Positions 37,322 to 48,244 of a stretch of 64,000 nucleotides of DNA are shown here, in pieces (position 1 is the stretch's first letter; each line of letters begins with the position of its first letter). The notes under the pieces are model-generated. The model had not been told where the DNA came from. It worked only from the letters and a program-made list of their open reading frames with translations, and did not search any database. A program made the translations under genes and the position numbers. The DNA is from Colletotrichum lupini (taxonomy: Eukaryota; Ascomycota; Sordariomycetes; Glomerellales; Glomerellaceae): positions 2,294,001 through 2,358,000 of the forward strand of contig NC_064678.1 in assembly GCF_023278565.1 (NCBI RefSeq), in the 5' to 3' direction.

Positions 37322-37980
37322 CTAGGTCTCATAACACAAATGGAGAGGCGAAACTTTTCATGGCGATTTTTCATGTTGAAAAAAACCATGCCGACATTGT
37401 AGAACTAGTTGATATCGGATGATGCGGATCTGGGGATGAGTCAGGAGAAAACGGAAGATACCAGCGAGCGAGAAAAAGGGTAGCTAGTGATTTGATAGAG
37501 AGGGATGAGCGGGAAGGGGCCATTTGACAGACAGCAGCATCATTAAAGGATGCGCAGGTAGGGCCGGACAGCGCTCCTTGGCTGTGATTCAAAATTACTT
37601 CTTTCTACCGTCAACAACCATGATCCGGTGAAATGGCAAAGTGTAGTCGATCCAGAACAATAGGTGTGTACTGTGGGTGGATGGCTGATGGGTGAAAGGA
37701 GTCTGGACTTTGAGGCCAACGTTATGACGGTCGATTAGGGGGCCAGACTCGGAAAGAGAGGTACATGGCAAGAGTAGATAGAGCGCGTACTCAATCAAAC
37801 AATATATCTTTCACGACATCTTGTTACCAGTCTCCCAAACTCAGCTCATGTTCATGGATTCGCGGTCATGGGAGGAACAGTAATGAACTTTTTTCTTTTG
37901 GTAATGCAGCCATGGTAGGACAAGCATGACCTTCAGCATGTTCTTGACAGAGGGGCTAGTAAGTCCTACAGCACCTTTCC
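37322..37980. other. Convergent 3' spacer Sec7 GEF-SRP72
   Basis: The 659-bp spacer between two facing stops is of ordinary composition and presumably holds both 3' UTRs. No gene or repeat is seen. Confidence 0.5.
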
Positions 37981-39965
37981 TCATTTCTTGCCCTTCTTCT
38001 TCTTCTTGTTCGACGACGTCGTCGGCGCCTTTTCGACTTTGACAGATCCTGCGCCACCGGCCAACTCCAATGTCTCCTCCTCCTTGACGAAGCCACCTTG
38101 CGTCGCTTCCTGGGCCTTCTTCTTGCCCTTCTTACCCTTGGGGCGGTACGAGGATCGGTCGCGGAGGGGCAGCCAGCGCTCAGGATCCATCTTCTTGCCC
38201 TCAACATAGTCCTTGGGCAGCTTTCTTCTTCTCTTCTTTTTGTTGCCTGCGTCAGTGGGCTGATCGAGGCGGCGTTTCTTGGCCTGGCTGGCTGCCGGCG
38301 CAGTGGTGACGACGCCATTGCTGACGAGCTCGTCGACGTTGACCCCCCGGAGGAGGTCGTCAATGGGAGGCAGGCCAGCGAGGTGAGGCGTCACCTTTGC
38401 TCTGTCTGATGTGGCGAAGGATGCCACAAGGCCAGCGGCGGCAACGGGGTCCGCAACGGGCTTCTGGCAAAGCTTCTCAAACGCAGCGCCAGCAGCTGCA
38501 AGATCCGTGGGCTCAGATGACTTGAGGAGCTCCGAACCGGCGCCACGGAGGAGAGAGTCGACGTGGCGACCATCGTGCTTCTCCCAGAAGGACGATGCCT
38601 TCGCTAGCTCTGATCGTATGTTGCTATGGCGGCCCTGCTGTCTATAAAGAGAGACAGTCAAGGCAACCAGGCCGGGAGAGAAGCGCACTTCTGATGGGCC
38701 TTGCTTCTCCAGGTTCTGCAGGAAGCGCTCAAGGACGGACAACGCAGCACCGGGGTTGTTCGCTGTGAGGTAGAGCTGTATTATGGTGAGGAGCAGACCG
38801 ACATCTGTGGGGCGCTTCTCAATCAAAGGGAGAACCTCTTTCACTTCAACCACCTTGGAGCGACGCAAAGCAAAGGCTGTGGCATTGATGGCCGAAAGAC
38901 CGTTTGTGTCGACGGACACTGTTGGCGAAGCCTTTGCGAGTGCCTTTGACGACTTTTCATACACGCCATCAAACTTTTGAGCTTGCAGGCCAAGAATGTA
39001 CTTATTCTGCTCCAGCTGGCTTTCTTGATACTTGAAGAGCTTCGCCTGTTTGCTGAGGGCTGCTGCGGTGTCGAACTTGCGCTGGGCCAAATATGGGTTG
39101 TCTACCTCGGTCGCAAGAGCTGAGGTGTTGTTCAGCGCAATCAGTCGAGACTCGGCGTCAGAGTCCCTGAGTAACAGAGGTAAGCAAAAACCTCCTTTAG
39201 AAAGAATTTTGGGCCAACCTACTCTGAAATGGATAGTCGCTTCTGGATCGCGAGAGCTTCCTCGGTCTTGCCTAACCTAGTATAGACATACACCTGCTGA
39301 ACCATGATGGGGGTCATCTCAGCCTTCTTGTCGTCTTCCGAGAGCTCTTCAGAGTCGTCACAGAGGCGCAGTGCTCTCTGGAGCAGCTTCGTAGCTTCGG
39401 AGAGCTCGCCGCGGGCAATCATACCACAGGCAATGTTGTAGGCAAGCTCGAAGGTGTCGGCATCTTCGGCGGCGGGAATTGGCGTGTCTTCTCCATCAAG
39501 GCTGTTGGAAACCTTCCATTCCAGCTGGGCGGCGGACGCCAGCTGATTGATCTTTAGATCGCTCTCCTCTCCTTGCTCATCCTCCAACAGGCTGCTGTAG
39601 ACGTCGAGCGCGTCCTTGAAGTCTTCGGCTCGATAGGCCACCTGAGCAACCAGGTGGCGAAAGCTTCGCTGGGGCTTGGAATTGGCAACCTCGCGGGCCT
39701 CTTGTAGCTTCCCCGTCTTGTAAAGCGCATAGGCCTTTTCCAAAAGGCTAGCGACCTCGAGCTTGTCGCCGCCGTCAGCAATCGCACGGAGGGCGTCGTC
39801 GAAGCGGTCGAGCTTGAGAAGGGCGACAACGCGGGTGCGTTGGGCAACGATGTCAGTCTTGGAGGCTTTCAGAGAAGCATTGGCAGCCTTTAGGACCTCT
39901 TCATGGTCTTCGATAGAAGCTGCGCGCAGCAGGGCGCTAAGGTTTGCGGCGGGATCTGAAGGCAT
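37981..39965 (-). CDS. SRP72: Signal recognition particle subunit SRP72
   Basis: Exons 39965-39223 and 39166-37981 (intron 56 nt) encode 642 aa. The N-terminal two thirds is a TPR-type helical array (repeats such as LVAQVAYRAEDFKDALDVYS and AYNIACGMIARGELSEATKL). The C-terminus has the conserved SRP72 RNA-binding stretch DPERWLPLRDRSSYR (residues 575-589) framed by Lys-rich segments and ending KKKKKGKK. SRP72 partners SRP68 on the SRP RNA and is needed for co-translational targeting to the endoplasmic reticulum. The 5' exon ends at a GTAGGT donor whose GA joins G of the next exon, giving a clean frame. The gene converges with the Sec7 GEF. Confidence 0.95.
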
Positions 39966-40889
39966 CGTGAGGTGAGGGGCGGCGTCGGCAGCGAAGAATG
40001 AGTCGTGATGATTCAGTAGGGGCGGTGCTGCATGTTCTGCCGCTCCTCTGTAGCTTCTATCGACAGTCCAATGGTGGTAGACTCGAGGCGACAGTCAGCG
40101 ATTGAGTTGAGGTTGGTCGGCCGTCGATCTAGGCGTCGTCGTCGTCGTCGTGTGAGCACGTTGCGAAAGGCGATATCGAGTTGAAGACACGCTTGGGCCC
40201 ATTCGAGGTGGATAGGGAATCGACGTCGATGTGGATGGTGGGGCAGAGCCAGTGACGTCCAGCGCTGTCAGCTCAGGTGTCCCACTTGTAGTCCTCCACA
40301 CAGATTGCGTGCAGTGGTACTCGAGACTACTTCTGGGTTTGGAGTGCCCTCAAGGCAGCCGGCTTTCTTTACTTTATTTGCGTTTTATTTTTCCAATGGT
40401 GGTTTTTCCCCCCAACAGCGTGGGGAGTATGAACCACTCCCGACAGCGATATGAGTCTTGGTGAGGTTAAACAATCAATAAGGTATTGCAGGATTAAGGT
40501 CACACAAGCTTGCCGTCTCTGATTCGTGTATCTATCTATGATACCCCGAGTTTGTGCGGCTTCGATCGAGGGCTTCCTTCATCATCAATCTGTAAATTGT
40601 TGCTTTTACCCCGCGGTTGCATCGCAATGCAGAGCTCCTCGCCTAAAAACCTGTGTGTTATTATAGATACTCATATCTGGCCTTCCTATCCGCCTATATC
40701 AGCGTCGTAGTTTGCGTATATCGTTGTTCTCGTGAATCATATCCCAACCAATTATTCCCCGCTATAGCTATTTGGGTTGGATTATGCGTTCCTTCATCAT
40801 ATGTTCCTATGCGTTGTGCAGACTGCTTTCTGTGGCTTCCAGTATCAATAGGCAGAGTAAACGCCCTTCATCAAGATGTGAGTTCATCG
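39966..40889. other. Upstream region of SRP72
   Basis: The 924-bp stretch holds the SRP72 promoter and the 3' end of the next minus-strand gene. The ORFs 40231-40464 and 40653-41054 are shadows or chance frames. A CGTCGTCGT run lies near 40134-40151. Confidence 0.5.
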
Positions 40890-41720
40890 TCACCCGAAAA
40901 GCCCCCACAGCCTCTTGCGTTTGACCTCCGGTTGATGGTAAGGTCTCAACGGGTATGTTGGCGCCACGCTGAACTGATCTGTCGATGCCGGCTTTTCCGA
41001 TGGCCTTCGTCGCAACTTGTTGGGGGCAATCTCGCCAAGCTTGGTGCTGCCTGATGACATCGTTGCCATGGACATACGTTTCTCGGCTTTGAGGTGCTGT
41101 GTATAGGTAGGGTTTCCAGGTTTGGTCTCTGTTTCGTTCGCCTCCGCCGCAGACTTGAGAAGTTTGCGCTCCGAGGCTTCCCTGTCCTTCGACTTGGACT
41201 TGCTGTCTGCCGCAAGCATCCTCTTCGGATGCTTCTGCTTCTTACTTGACCCGGACGAGCTAGACTTCAAGGACGGAGTGCTAAGTCTCCGTGACAGGTC
41301 ATTGATCGCTTTGACAGCGTCGACACGCGATGAGTTGGACAGAGTCTTGAGTGACTGGTAGTCAATGACCGGGTTCTGGCCTCTGGTCATGAGATGAAGC
41401 AAGTTGGTCGTGGCCGATGTAAGACGCTTAATCACTCTTCGCACAGAAGATCGAGCCACGGCTGTTGTGATACATTAGTACATGAGCTTAAAAAGCCGCT
41501 GCACGCAGAAACACGCACCGTCGCCCTTTTCAAGATGAGTCCCAGCCACGGACAGCTTTGAAGAGTATACACTTCGAACCTTGGACCTGTCAGAGCGAAT
41601 GCTTCTTCGAAGTTGTCGAGGCTGCTTGTTCCCACGAGCCCCCTTTAGGCCCTTCAGGAGACACAGACACTTGGAATATGTCTCCAGAAGTGAGGCGATG
41701 GTGTCGCCAAAGCCGGCCAT
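40890..41720 (-). CDS. Uncharacterised basic fungal protein
   Basis: Exons 41720-41519 and 41461-40890 (intron 57 nt) encode 257 aa. The N-terminal segment FGDTIASLLETYSKCLCLLKGL (residues 3-24, split here only for description) looks like a conserved amphipathic helical block, followed by basic helices (AVARSSVRRVIKRLTSATTN). The C-terminal half is Lys/Ser-rich with low complexity and ends KRKRLWGLFG. No catalytic motif or membrane helix is visible. Splicing is well supported: the joined exons keep the frame and give a coherent helical N-terminus. The ATG at 41720 is chosen because the upstream frame start (41744) is TTG. I do not recognise a named family and propose no function. Confidence 0.7.
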
Positions 41721-44700
41721 TTTGAGCTCGCGATTTTTGACCAAGTCGGTCTTATTCAGTGTTCAATCTGCAGACGAGGATGAGCGCTGCATATCGGATG
41801 TTTCTACATCAAATTCATCTCCTCAGGATGTTGATGAGGGGAGTGCAGGCATTTGTGTCAACGAACGAGGCTGGACTATTGGTGGAGGGCGCGCTGTTCG
41901 GAGCCACGGAAAACGAAGCATTTTGGTTGGTCCTGTAACCGCTGTACCAAGCAATCCTGATACATCATCGGCTGATTGGCCGGTAATGCTGAGGGATTGC
42001 CTGGAGGAATACTCACATTCCTTTTCTCAACTACGGTAAAGCGTTGACGGCACATGGGAGAGAATTCATGTGGTTCCAAGAGTGGAGATAATAGAAGGAG
42101 ACCAAAGAATGCCACGGGCTTGGATCCCACCGACACTGTCATCACGATTTTGCTGACATGCACAAGGTTCCCAGCTGCCTGTAGGCACACAAGTAACTGC
42201 AGTTGACGGGAACCTGTGATGTGTGTGAGAGAGAGAGATTTATAGAGAAAGAGAGGGGAAATGCCTCTCTGTCAAAGATGAATACTATGAGGAGTAGCCC
42301 ATCGTGGACGGCAATATGCAGCCAGCCCTGTCGATTCCATGACAGAACCTCGGCTCGGAGTTTCGTAAAGAACACAACTATTGAACGGCAACAGGTTCAA
42401 CGAGCATATTGACCTGTAAAGGCGATGGCGTCGACCCATTTTGAGGTGTGTGTATGGTGGAATTCAGCAGCCTGCCGCAGGTCTTAGTTGCCGGGGAAGG
42501 AGGCATAGCGTGCTCTGCTCGAGACCTCGAGCTACTTGTTATCGTAGAAAGCCAGCTCGTTCGCAAATTGTCAAACGTCTGCATCGAGTTGGCATATGTC
42601 AGATGTATGTGGTTAGAGCTTGCCACGCGTGCCACGCTCGGCATCCTTGCCTCGACGAAATGGATGGGCGGCCTCGCTCAGCGTCGCGGCGGTGAGTTAA
42701 TCGAGCATATCGGGTTGTCATCCGTTATCCGCCGGTAGAGGCGTTGGATCGTTGATAAGGCACATGGGGTCAGGGACCAAAGCAGGGCTTTCCAAATCCA
42801 GGGTTGCCAGAGCCGACAAGGGTCAGTCTGGGAGAGAATGGCCATAAGGATAAGGGAGTTGGCACTTTGGGTTCGAATAAAGGTCGGGATCGGATGGCGT
42901 TTCCGCAAGGAAGCCAGTCGCCATGGTAGACGGGAGACCAATGGCATGCTCGGGAGATCTCACCGAGTGTCGCGATTGTGTACAAGGTTCGGTGAAACAC
43001 ATTGTACGTTGACGAACAAGGTCAAGTCGGGTTTAGATTCATCGTTCTTTGACTTTGTGAAAGCAGCAAGCAGGTGTGGCAGGAGGTGACGTCGGCAGCT
43101 CGAGGCGGTCGGTCTCGTTGATCTGCACGATACTACTTGTAAGGTAGAGATGCAGATAGCGGCCTACCTCACCGATGTACACATCCATGTTCCGGTCTGC
43201 TGTGCACCCTGATTTAGCTGCACAGATGCCGCCAATCGCCTTGCTATGTATGTACGGAAGTATAAGTGCACAGCACGGATGGCGGGGCGATGCATCGTCG
43301 CAATACTGATGTCTCATTGTCCAATGGCCTAGGTAGCCATAGGTGGGAATGTTGTTAGTGAGCCCAGACGAAGGGAAAGATATTTCGAAAGCAGCAGAGA
43401 CATGGGTATCAGTACTCCGTACCAAGGGAAAGAGTCATCTCAATCTGCGCATGTGAGGCTGCGATCTAGGTAACAAAGTATTGTAGGATCTCTATCTGAG
43501 GTGGCGTAAACCTGCATGGCCGAAAGTCGGCGGCAATACCATCTTGACGAGTGCGGGCACTGGGATCTGGCAGTTGGCAAGCGCGACCCACGCGGCTCTT
43601 TTTTTTTTTTTTTTTTTCTTACCAAAGGTATCTCGTGCGCGGGTTCCTGATCCAAACAATTACCTAACAAGCACCCGCCATGCAGCGTCATGAGGTGCGT
43701 GGTAGCTAGTAGGTATGTACTGAGAAGTTCTGATCCATCAGGTGTCGAGTGCAAAAATTCCACGTCCGAACCGGCCGACTGCAATCGGACCCCTGCTCAA
43801 CAGCGCCCGCAGCCGTTCGTTCCATGCTCTCACGGGAGGCACTAGACATGATTGCACATGTGAATGATTGATACCCACGGGCCACGGATACCGGTACTGT
43901 ACTCCGTACGGTCCGTACCCAACGGCAGCAGCAACTCATGGGCAGAGAATGTGAGGTGAGGTACTACGTATAGACTAGCGAGCAGGCACGCCGCACACAT
44001 GGAGGATATCTGCGTCTTCCATTGGGTTGGTAAGACTTTGATGGTTGCAGTGCGTCTTATCTGGTTGGTCCCCCACATGGACCACTCAGAGGCTGTCTCT
44101 CGAGCATCTGACGGGCGCACATGGGTGGGCGCCGACGGGAGAGCGTGGGAGGGCTCTTGCTTCTCCTTGGATGCCTGCCTTTGGTACCTTGACGAAACCA
44201 GGAATAACCGTCTTGCACCACATGGCAACCGTCTGGCGCGAGTGAAGATGTCGGCACCGTGGCGGCGAATTGCGTGCGGGCTGCGGCCGTCGGGTGAGGT
44301 CAAGGCCAACCTCGATATCTTGCTTGCCTTTTTTTTTTTCCTGTTAGTTTTCCTCCAAACTAGTTACTCCCCTAGACAAGCATGTTGGTACGGTATTCCA
44401 AGATGTGCGCAACAAAGCGCCACCGTGTTGCTGGTGTTGATGGTTTGGCCGTGAGGTGTTTGGGGGTTCCATTTGGTTGAGCTGATTGATAACCTGAACT
44501 GTCATGTCGAAAAACGGCGCGGTGGGCATGCCCCGGCTAGTGTGGGATTCCTGCCTATTATCTGACCTAGCTTCCGTAAGTACCTCTCCTGGTAGGAAAT
44601 ACATGGAGTTTGGAGTGTGTGGCAGCCAAATGCTAGGTATCCCTATTTGGCTTTCCAGGGGAACGGCCAGTGCGATTGGAATAAAGGTACCCGTAGACCT

Positions 44701-45416
44701 AGGTAGGTTAGGTAAGGAAGCCCCCAACCTTCATGTTTCCCCTACGAATGAAATCATACCCTCGGCCCCTCCCCCTTCCCCCCCGTCCCCCCAGTGGTCC
44801 CCCTCACCCCCAATCTCGCGCGAATAATCCACTGTCCCGCCTGCCGCTTCCCGCTTCCCCGTATGATGGAGTAGTGTAGCGTATTCATCCGCACACCATA
44901 GTCTCATAGGTACTGAGGTAGGCGGATGGGCAGTGACCGTCAAAAGAGAAGGAGAGGAAGGGACAACAAGAGAGAAACTTGTGAGAAGACGGGAACTACT
45001 TTACGAACCTAATGTTACCAGTGCCTTGTTGGCCAAGGTAAATAGTTACCTTCGCAGCAGCCATCCATCTCAGGTAGGCCGTACGGGCAGCCGGAACCTA
45101 GCTAAGGTACCTTAATCAGGCCAGCCTCGCCCTTTCGCACTTTGCGACGAACTCCAATTCCCTCATTCTTCCCGGCCCTGACGAATCTGGCCCTCGAATC
45201 ATTGACAGATATCTGCCATGGACCCCCGTCTGCACTGCAATGCGCGCTGCATCGCTCACAGCCCTTTCGATGGAATTAGACCTCACCTCGCCATCCTCAC
45301 CACGTAAGCGACCCTGATTATTTCTCTTTTGTCGTCACGTCTTTTGTATTCACTCTCTGCCCAAAGCCTCCTCTGCACGTCGGGAAATTCTACACCCCCC
45401 CGATCCATACTGTGTA
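41721..45416. other. Gene-poor region before the transposon relic
   Basis: This 3.7-kb stretch has only short, overlapping ORFs on both strands. It contains a T19 tract (43599-43617), TACTCCGTA copies at 43413-43421 and 43900-43908, and AGGTA-type word clusters near 44690-44720 and 45095-45115. A weak candidate first exon at 45218-45303 (28 codons, ending at a GTAAGC donor) lies just before the relic; it is described under findings. Nothing else is supportable. Confidence 0.45.
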
Positions 45417-45441
45417 CAGTGGGGACCCATTAGTTTCAATA
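45417..45441 (+). repeat. Left terminal inverted repeat of the relic
   Basis: It begins CAGTGGGGACCC directly after TA. It pairs with 46984-47008 at 23 of 25 positions. The differences are G/A at position 5 and T/C at position 19. Confidence 0.9.
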
Positions 45442-46983
45442 CACCCACCATTTTCCTAACCACCTGCATTTTCACCACACCACTTCCACTAGCAACCAAT
45501 TTATCAGATTTTGGATTTATATAGTAAAAATATAGTCAAAAAAAAAGCCTAGAACTTGCTCTTTAGTACCGTATATACTATCCCTATGCTTTAACTACTA
45601 CGTAAAGTCTACGTAATAAAGATTATATAATAGCCCGAATCTTTTTTTATAAAATAGCTTCCTACGCTATAATTAATTACTACTTGAACTCTTCTATATC
45701 TAACTTATTCTTCTTTAAGTAGAATGCTTTTAGGTATAAGTAATATAGGTTACCTTTTATAAGTTTTTAATAATACTTAATTAGATTTAGATTAGGTAAA
45801 TAAGGGAGCTATTTAAGCTAGGAGATTCCCTAAGTTAAGAGCTACTTAACTATTCGACTTAACGCGTAAATAGGGGTATTATCCTAGATAAAATACCGTA
45901 TATTATTTATAATAAGTAAATACCCTTTTTTTTAATAGTTAATATAGCTATTTATATTATATCCTTACTGTTAAGAACGGCTATTACGAATAAAAAAGAC
46001 TAATTTATTCTTATCCTTTACTTATACTATTCCCTATATTATAATAAATATATTTGCTTTAATTTGTTTTAGTATTCTGCCTTTGCTAGCTGCTCGGGCG
46101 ATTCTCGATATCGGTTACACGGTATTAATACACGGTATCAGTGGATACTCACACTGTCTCGCTAGACTATTTTTTTAGATTTTCCAACTTTTTAACTTTC
46201 CCTCCTGCAAAGTTCATAACCACGGATTATGGACGGCGATATATTTGCTTTAATATAGCTTATAAAATTAATAAATTCCTTTCTCTAGTAGTTTTATAGT
46301 AACCTAAATACTTATTAGGTCGGGGTAGAGGTATTATTTTAATATAAGCTCTTATTAGAGAATTAGGCCTAAATTATAGAGAATTAGTAATTAAATCTCT
46401 ATATAAGGTCTTTTTACTAAACTATATACTACTATTAATTCTTTAAAGTTTTTAAACTATTTTTTTATAAATCGGAGCCGTAAAGCTACTACTTCTAGTA
46501 TTATAAAAGGCCTTTTTATAACTACTTATTTATAATATCTTACTTTATATAGAACCTACTTAATCGTATTAAGGCTTACTTTACTATTCTACTCCGTAAT
46601 AAGCTATTAATATAGTTACTAATAATTAACTTTTATAAACCTAACTATAGCCCGTTTCTCTATATTTAAAAGTTTTTCTAGCTAGCCTAGCTAGGGCAGG
46701 CTTTTAAAGGAATAGGTAATATCGAACTATTAAAGTACTACTTATACTATACTAAGGGAGTAGTTAAGAAGCGATACTACGTCGCAGTAGCTTTTACTAC
46801 TTATAACTAATATAATAATAACTACTTACTAATATTTAGTTAACTTATAACGTAACTTCTTATTTCCTAATAATTTAAGTTTAAAAGCGCGTTTTCTAGC
46901 CTCTATTTACTTAAGTTATAGTAGTTAAGAAGAAAAGTAATATATGGTAGAAGACGCGTCGGGACGCGTAAATTAGTAGGTTA

Positions 46984-47008
46984 TATTGAGACTAATGGGT
47001 CCCTACTG
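46984..47008 (-). repeat. Right terminal inverted repeat of the relic
   Basis: On the minus strand it begins CAGTAGGGACCC, preceded by TA. It is the partner of 45417-45441. Confidence 0.9.
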
Positions 47009-47137
47009 TAGTGTGTGCTGTGGGAGTGAACGGTTGGACATTCAGAGGAATATCCGTAGGTGCTGCGCTGCAAAACTTGACAAACCGCTCCCCTTCTCGG
47101 CTTCTCTCCCCTAGACTCCCCCCTGTCACCCTGCGGC

Positions 47138-47140
<3 letters not shown>

Positions 47141-47199
<59 letters not shown>

Positions 47200-47219
47200 C
47201 CCCCCCCCCCCCCCCCCCT

Positions 47220-47251
<32 letters not shown>

Positions 47252-47272
47252 CCCCCCCCCCCCCCCCCCCCC
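47141..47272. repeat. 132-bp poly-C tract with three T interruptions
   Basis: From 47141 to 47272 the plus strand is C except for T at 47197, 47219 and 47249. The longest uninterrupted run is 56 C. It could form i-motif or G-quadruplex structures (G-runs on the minus strand) and would be prone to slippage and sequencing error. It lies 132 bp after the relic and about 1 kb before the next start codon. The proline- and glycine-repeat ORFs it generates are artefacts. Confidence 0.95.
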
Positions 47273-48244
47273 TTCCCCCTTGCCCCTTCGACACGACACG
47301 CCTTTTTATCTCCATCCAATGCCACTTCCTTTCCGCTCCGCCCACGTCTGCAACTTTTGCCCGTCCGTCTCTCGAGGCCCACTACCTTCACCCTCGCCCT
47401 TCCTTTTCCCAACCTGAATCGCCGCATCTCATGTATTACCATCGCCTTGTCTACCTTACGATACCATGACTCTCCCGACCTTATTCTCCCTAATCGCAAC
47501 CCCAGTCATTCCCATCCGTCCTGCTCGCCGCTCAAACTGAGTACCTGACCGAGTACGCATACGGAGTGTGCAGTACAGTCATTGTCTTCTAGCACCAACA
47601 AACAGCCACGTCCACATCCGCGTCTACAACACACGTTGCCCGCACAAGTCCTGCCACCGCTATCACCGTACCGTATCTTATTCTCACTCCTCCGCCCCGC
47701 TGGCCCCATCATCATCCCGTGCTTCTTCTGCTGTACGACGAGATACCCATCTCGTCGCGTATCGCAACTCCCAACTCGGTTCCTGGTATTCTACCTTACC
47801 CCAGACATCGAACCCCGAATCTAGGCACCTCGCCCAGACCCACGCCTTGATCTTCCCGGTCCCGGTCCACCTCCCGGTTGTTGGCCTGCTATCTAAAGAG
47901 CCGTCCCCGCCAACCCTCACAACATCTGACTTTCCCTTCTGTTTACTCGCCCTTTGCTACCTGATCAAGCCCGTGCTTCTTGGTTGGCCTTCTGCATTTC
48001 CGACCACCACCACTGACCTTTAACCGTCAATCTTCGACATCCATTCCATGGCTCAACCATTCATCCTCGCTGCATCGTATTCAGTGTCTCCTGCGCGCCC
48101 TCTCTGAAGCACTGGCAATCGCCCCGACGGTGACTAGCACTATCGACTGTAGTCACACTTTACTCAACCTATGCTGTTTTAGCAGCCGCTGGTCTCATCT
48201 GAAGAAAGCTCATCACCAAGAACATCAACACCAACTCACCCTTC
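47273..48244. other. C/T-rich upstream region of the SWIM-like gene
   Basis: This stretch is pyrimidine-rich on the plus strand up to the start codon at 48245, consistent with promoter and 5' leader. The ORFs here (e.g. 47568-48023) lack family features and overlap others. Confidence 0.45.

Larger units (their letters stand above)
45417..47008. mobile_element. RIP-degraded DNA transposon relic with TIRs and TA duplication
   Basis: The two ends are inverted repeats of 25 bp: CAGTGGGGACCCATTAGT... at 45417-45441 and its near complement at 46984-47008, with 23 of 25 positions matching and both mismatches being transitions. Each end is flanked by TA (45415-45416 and 47009-47010), the target duplication of Tc1/mariner-type elements such as fungal Fot1/pogo relatives. 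The 1592-bp interior is extremely AT-rich and has no ORF of 60 codons or more. CpA is almost absent from 45540-46040 (none found by eye) and rare in 46255-46980, the signature of RIP. Two subregions keep CpA, 45442-45515 and 46064-46238. No transposase is recoverable. The superfamily assignment rests on the TIR/TA structure only. Confidence 0.85.

Noticed and set aside
42881..42910. tRNA-like T-arm word (GGGTTCGAATAAAGG)
   Set aside because: No cloverleaf, D-arm or A-box could be built around it. No other tRNA, 5S rRNA or snRNA pattern was found by eye.
46981..47499. Minus-strand ORF of 172 aa with a poly-Gly core, and plus-strand poly-Pro ORF 47011-47469
   Set aside because: Both come from translating the poly-C tract; no stop can arise inside a C/T-only tract in these frames, so the open frames are artefacts.
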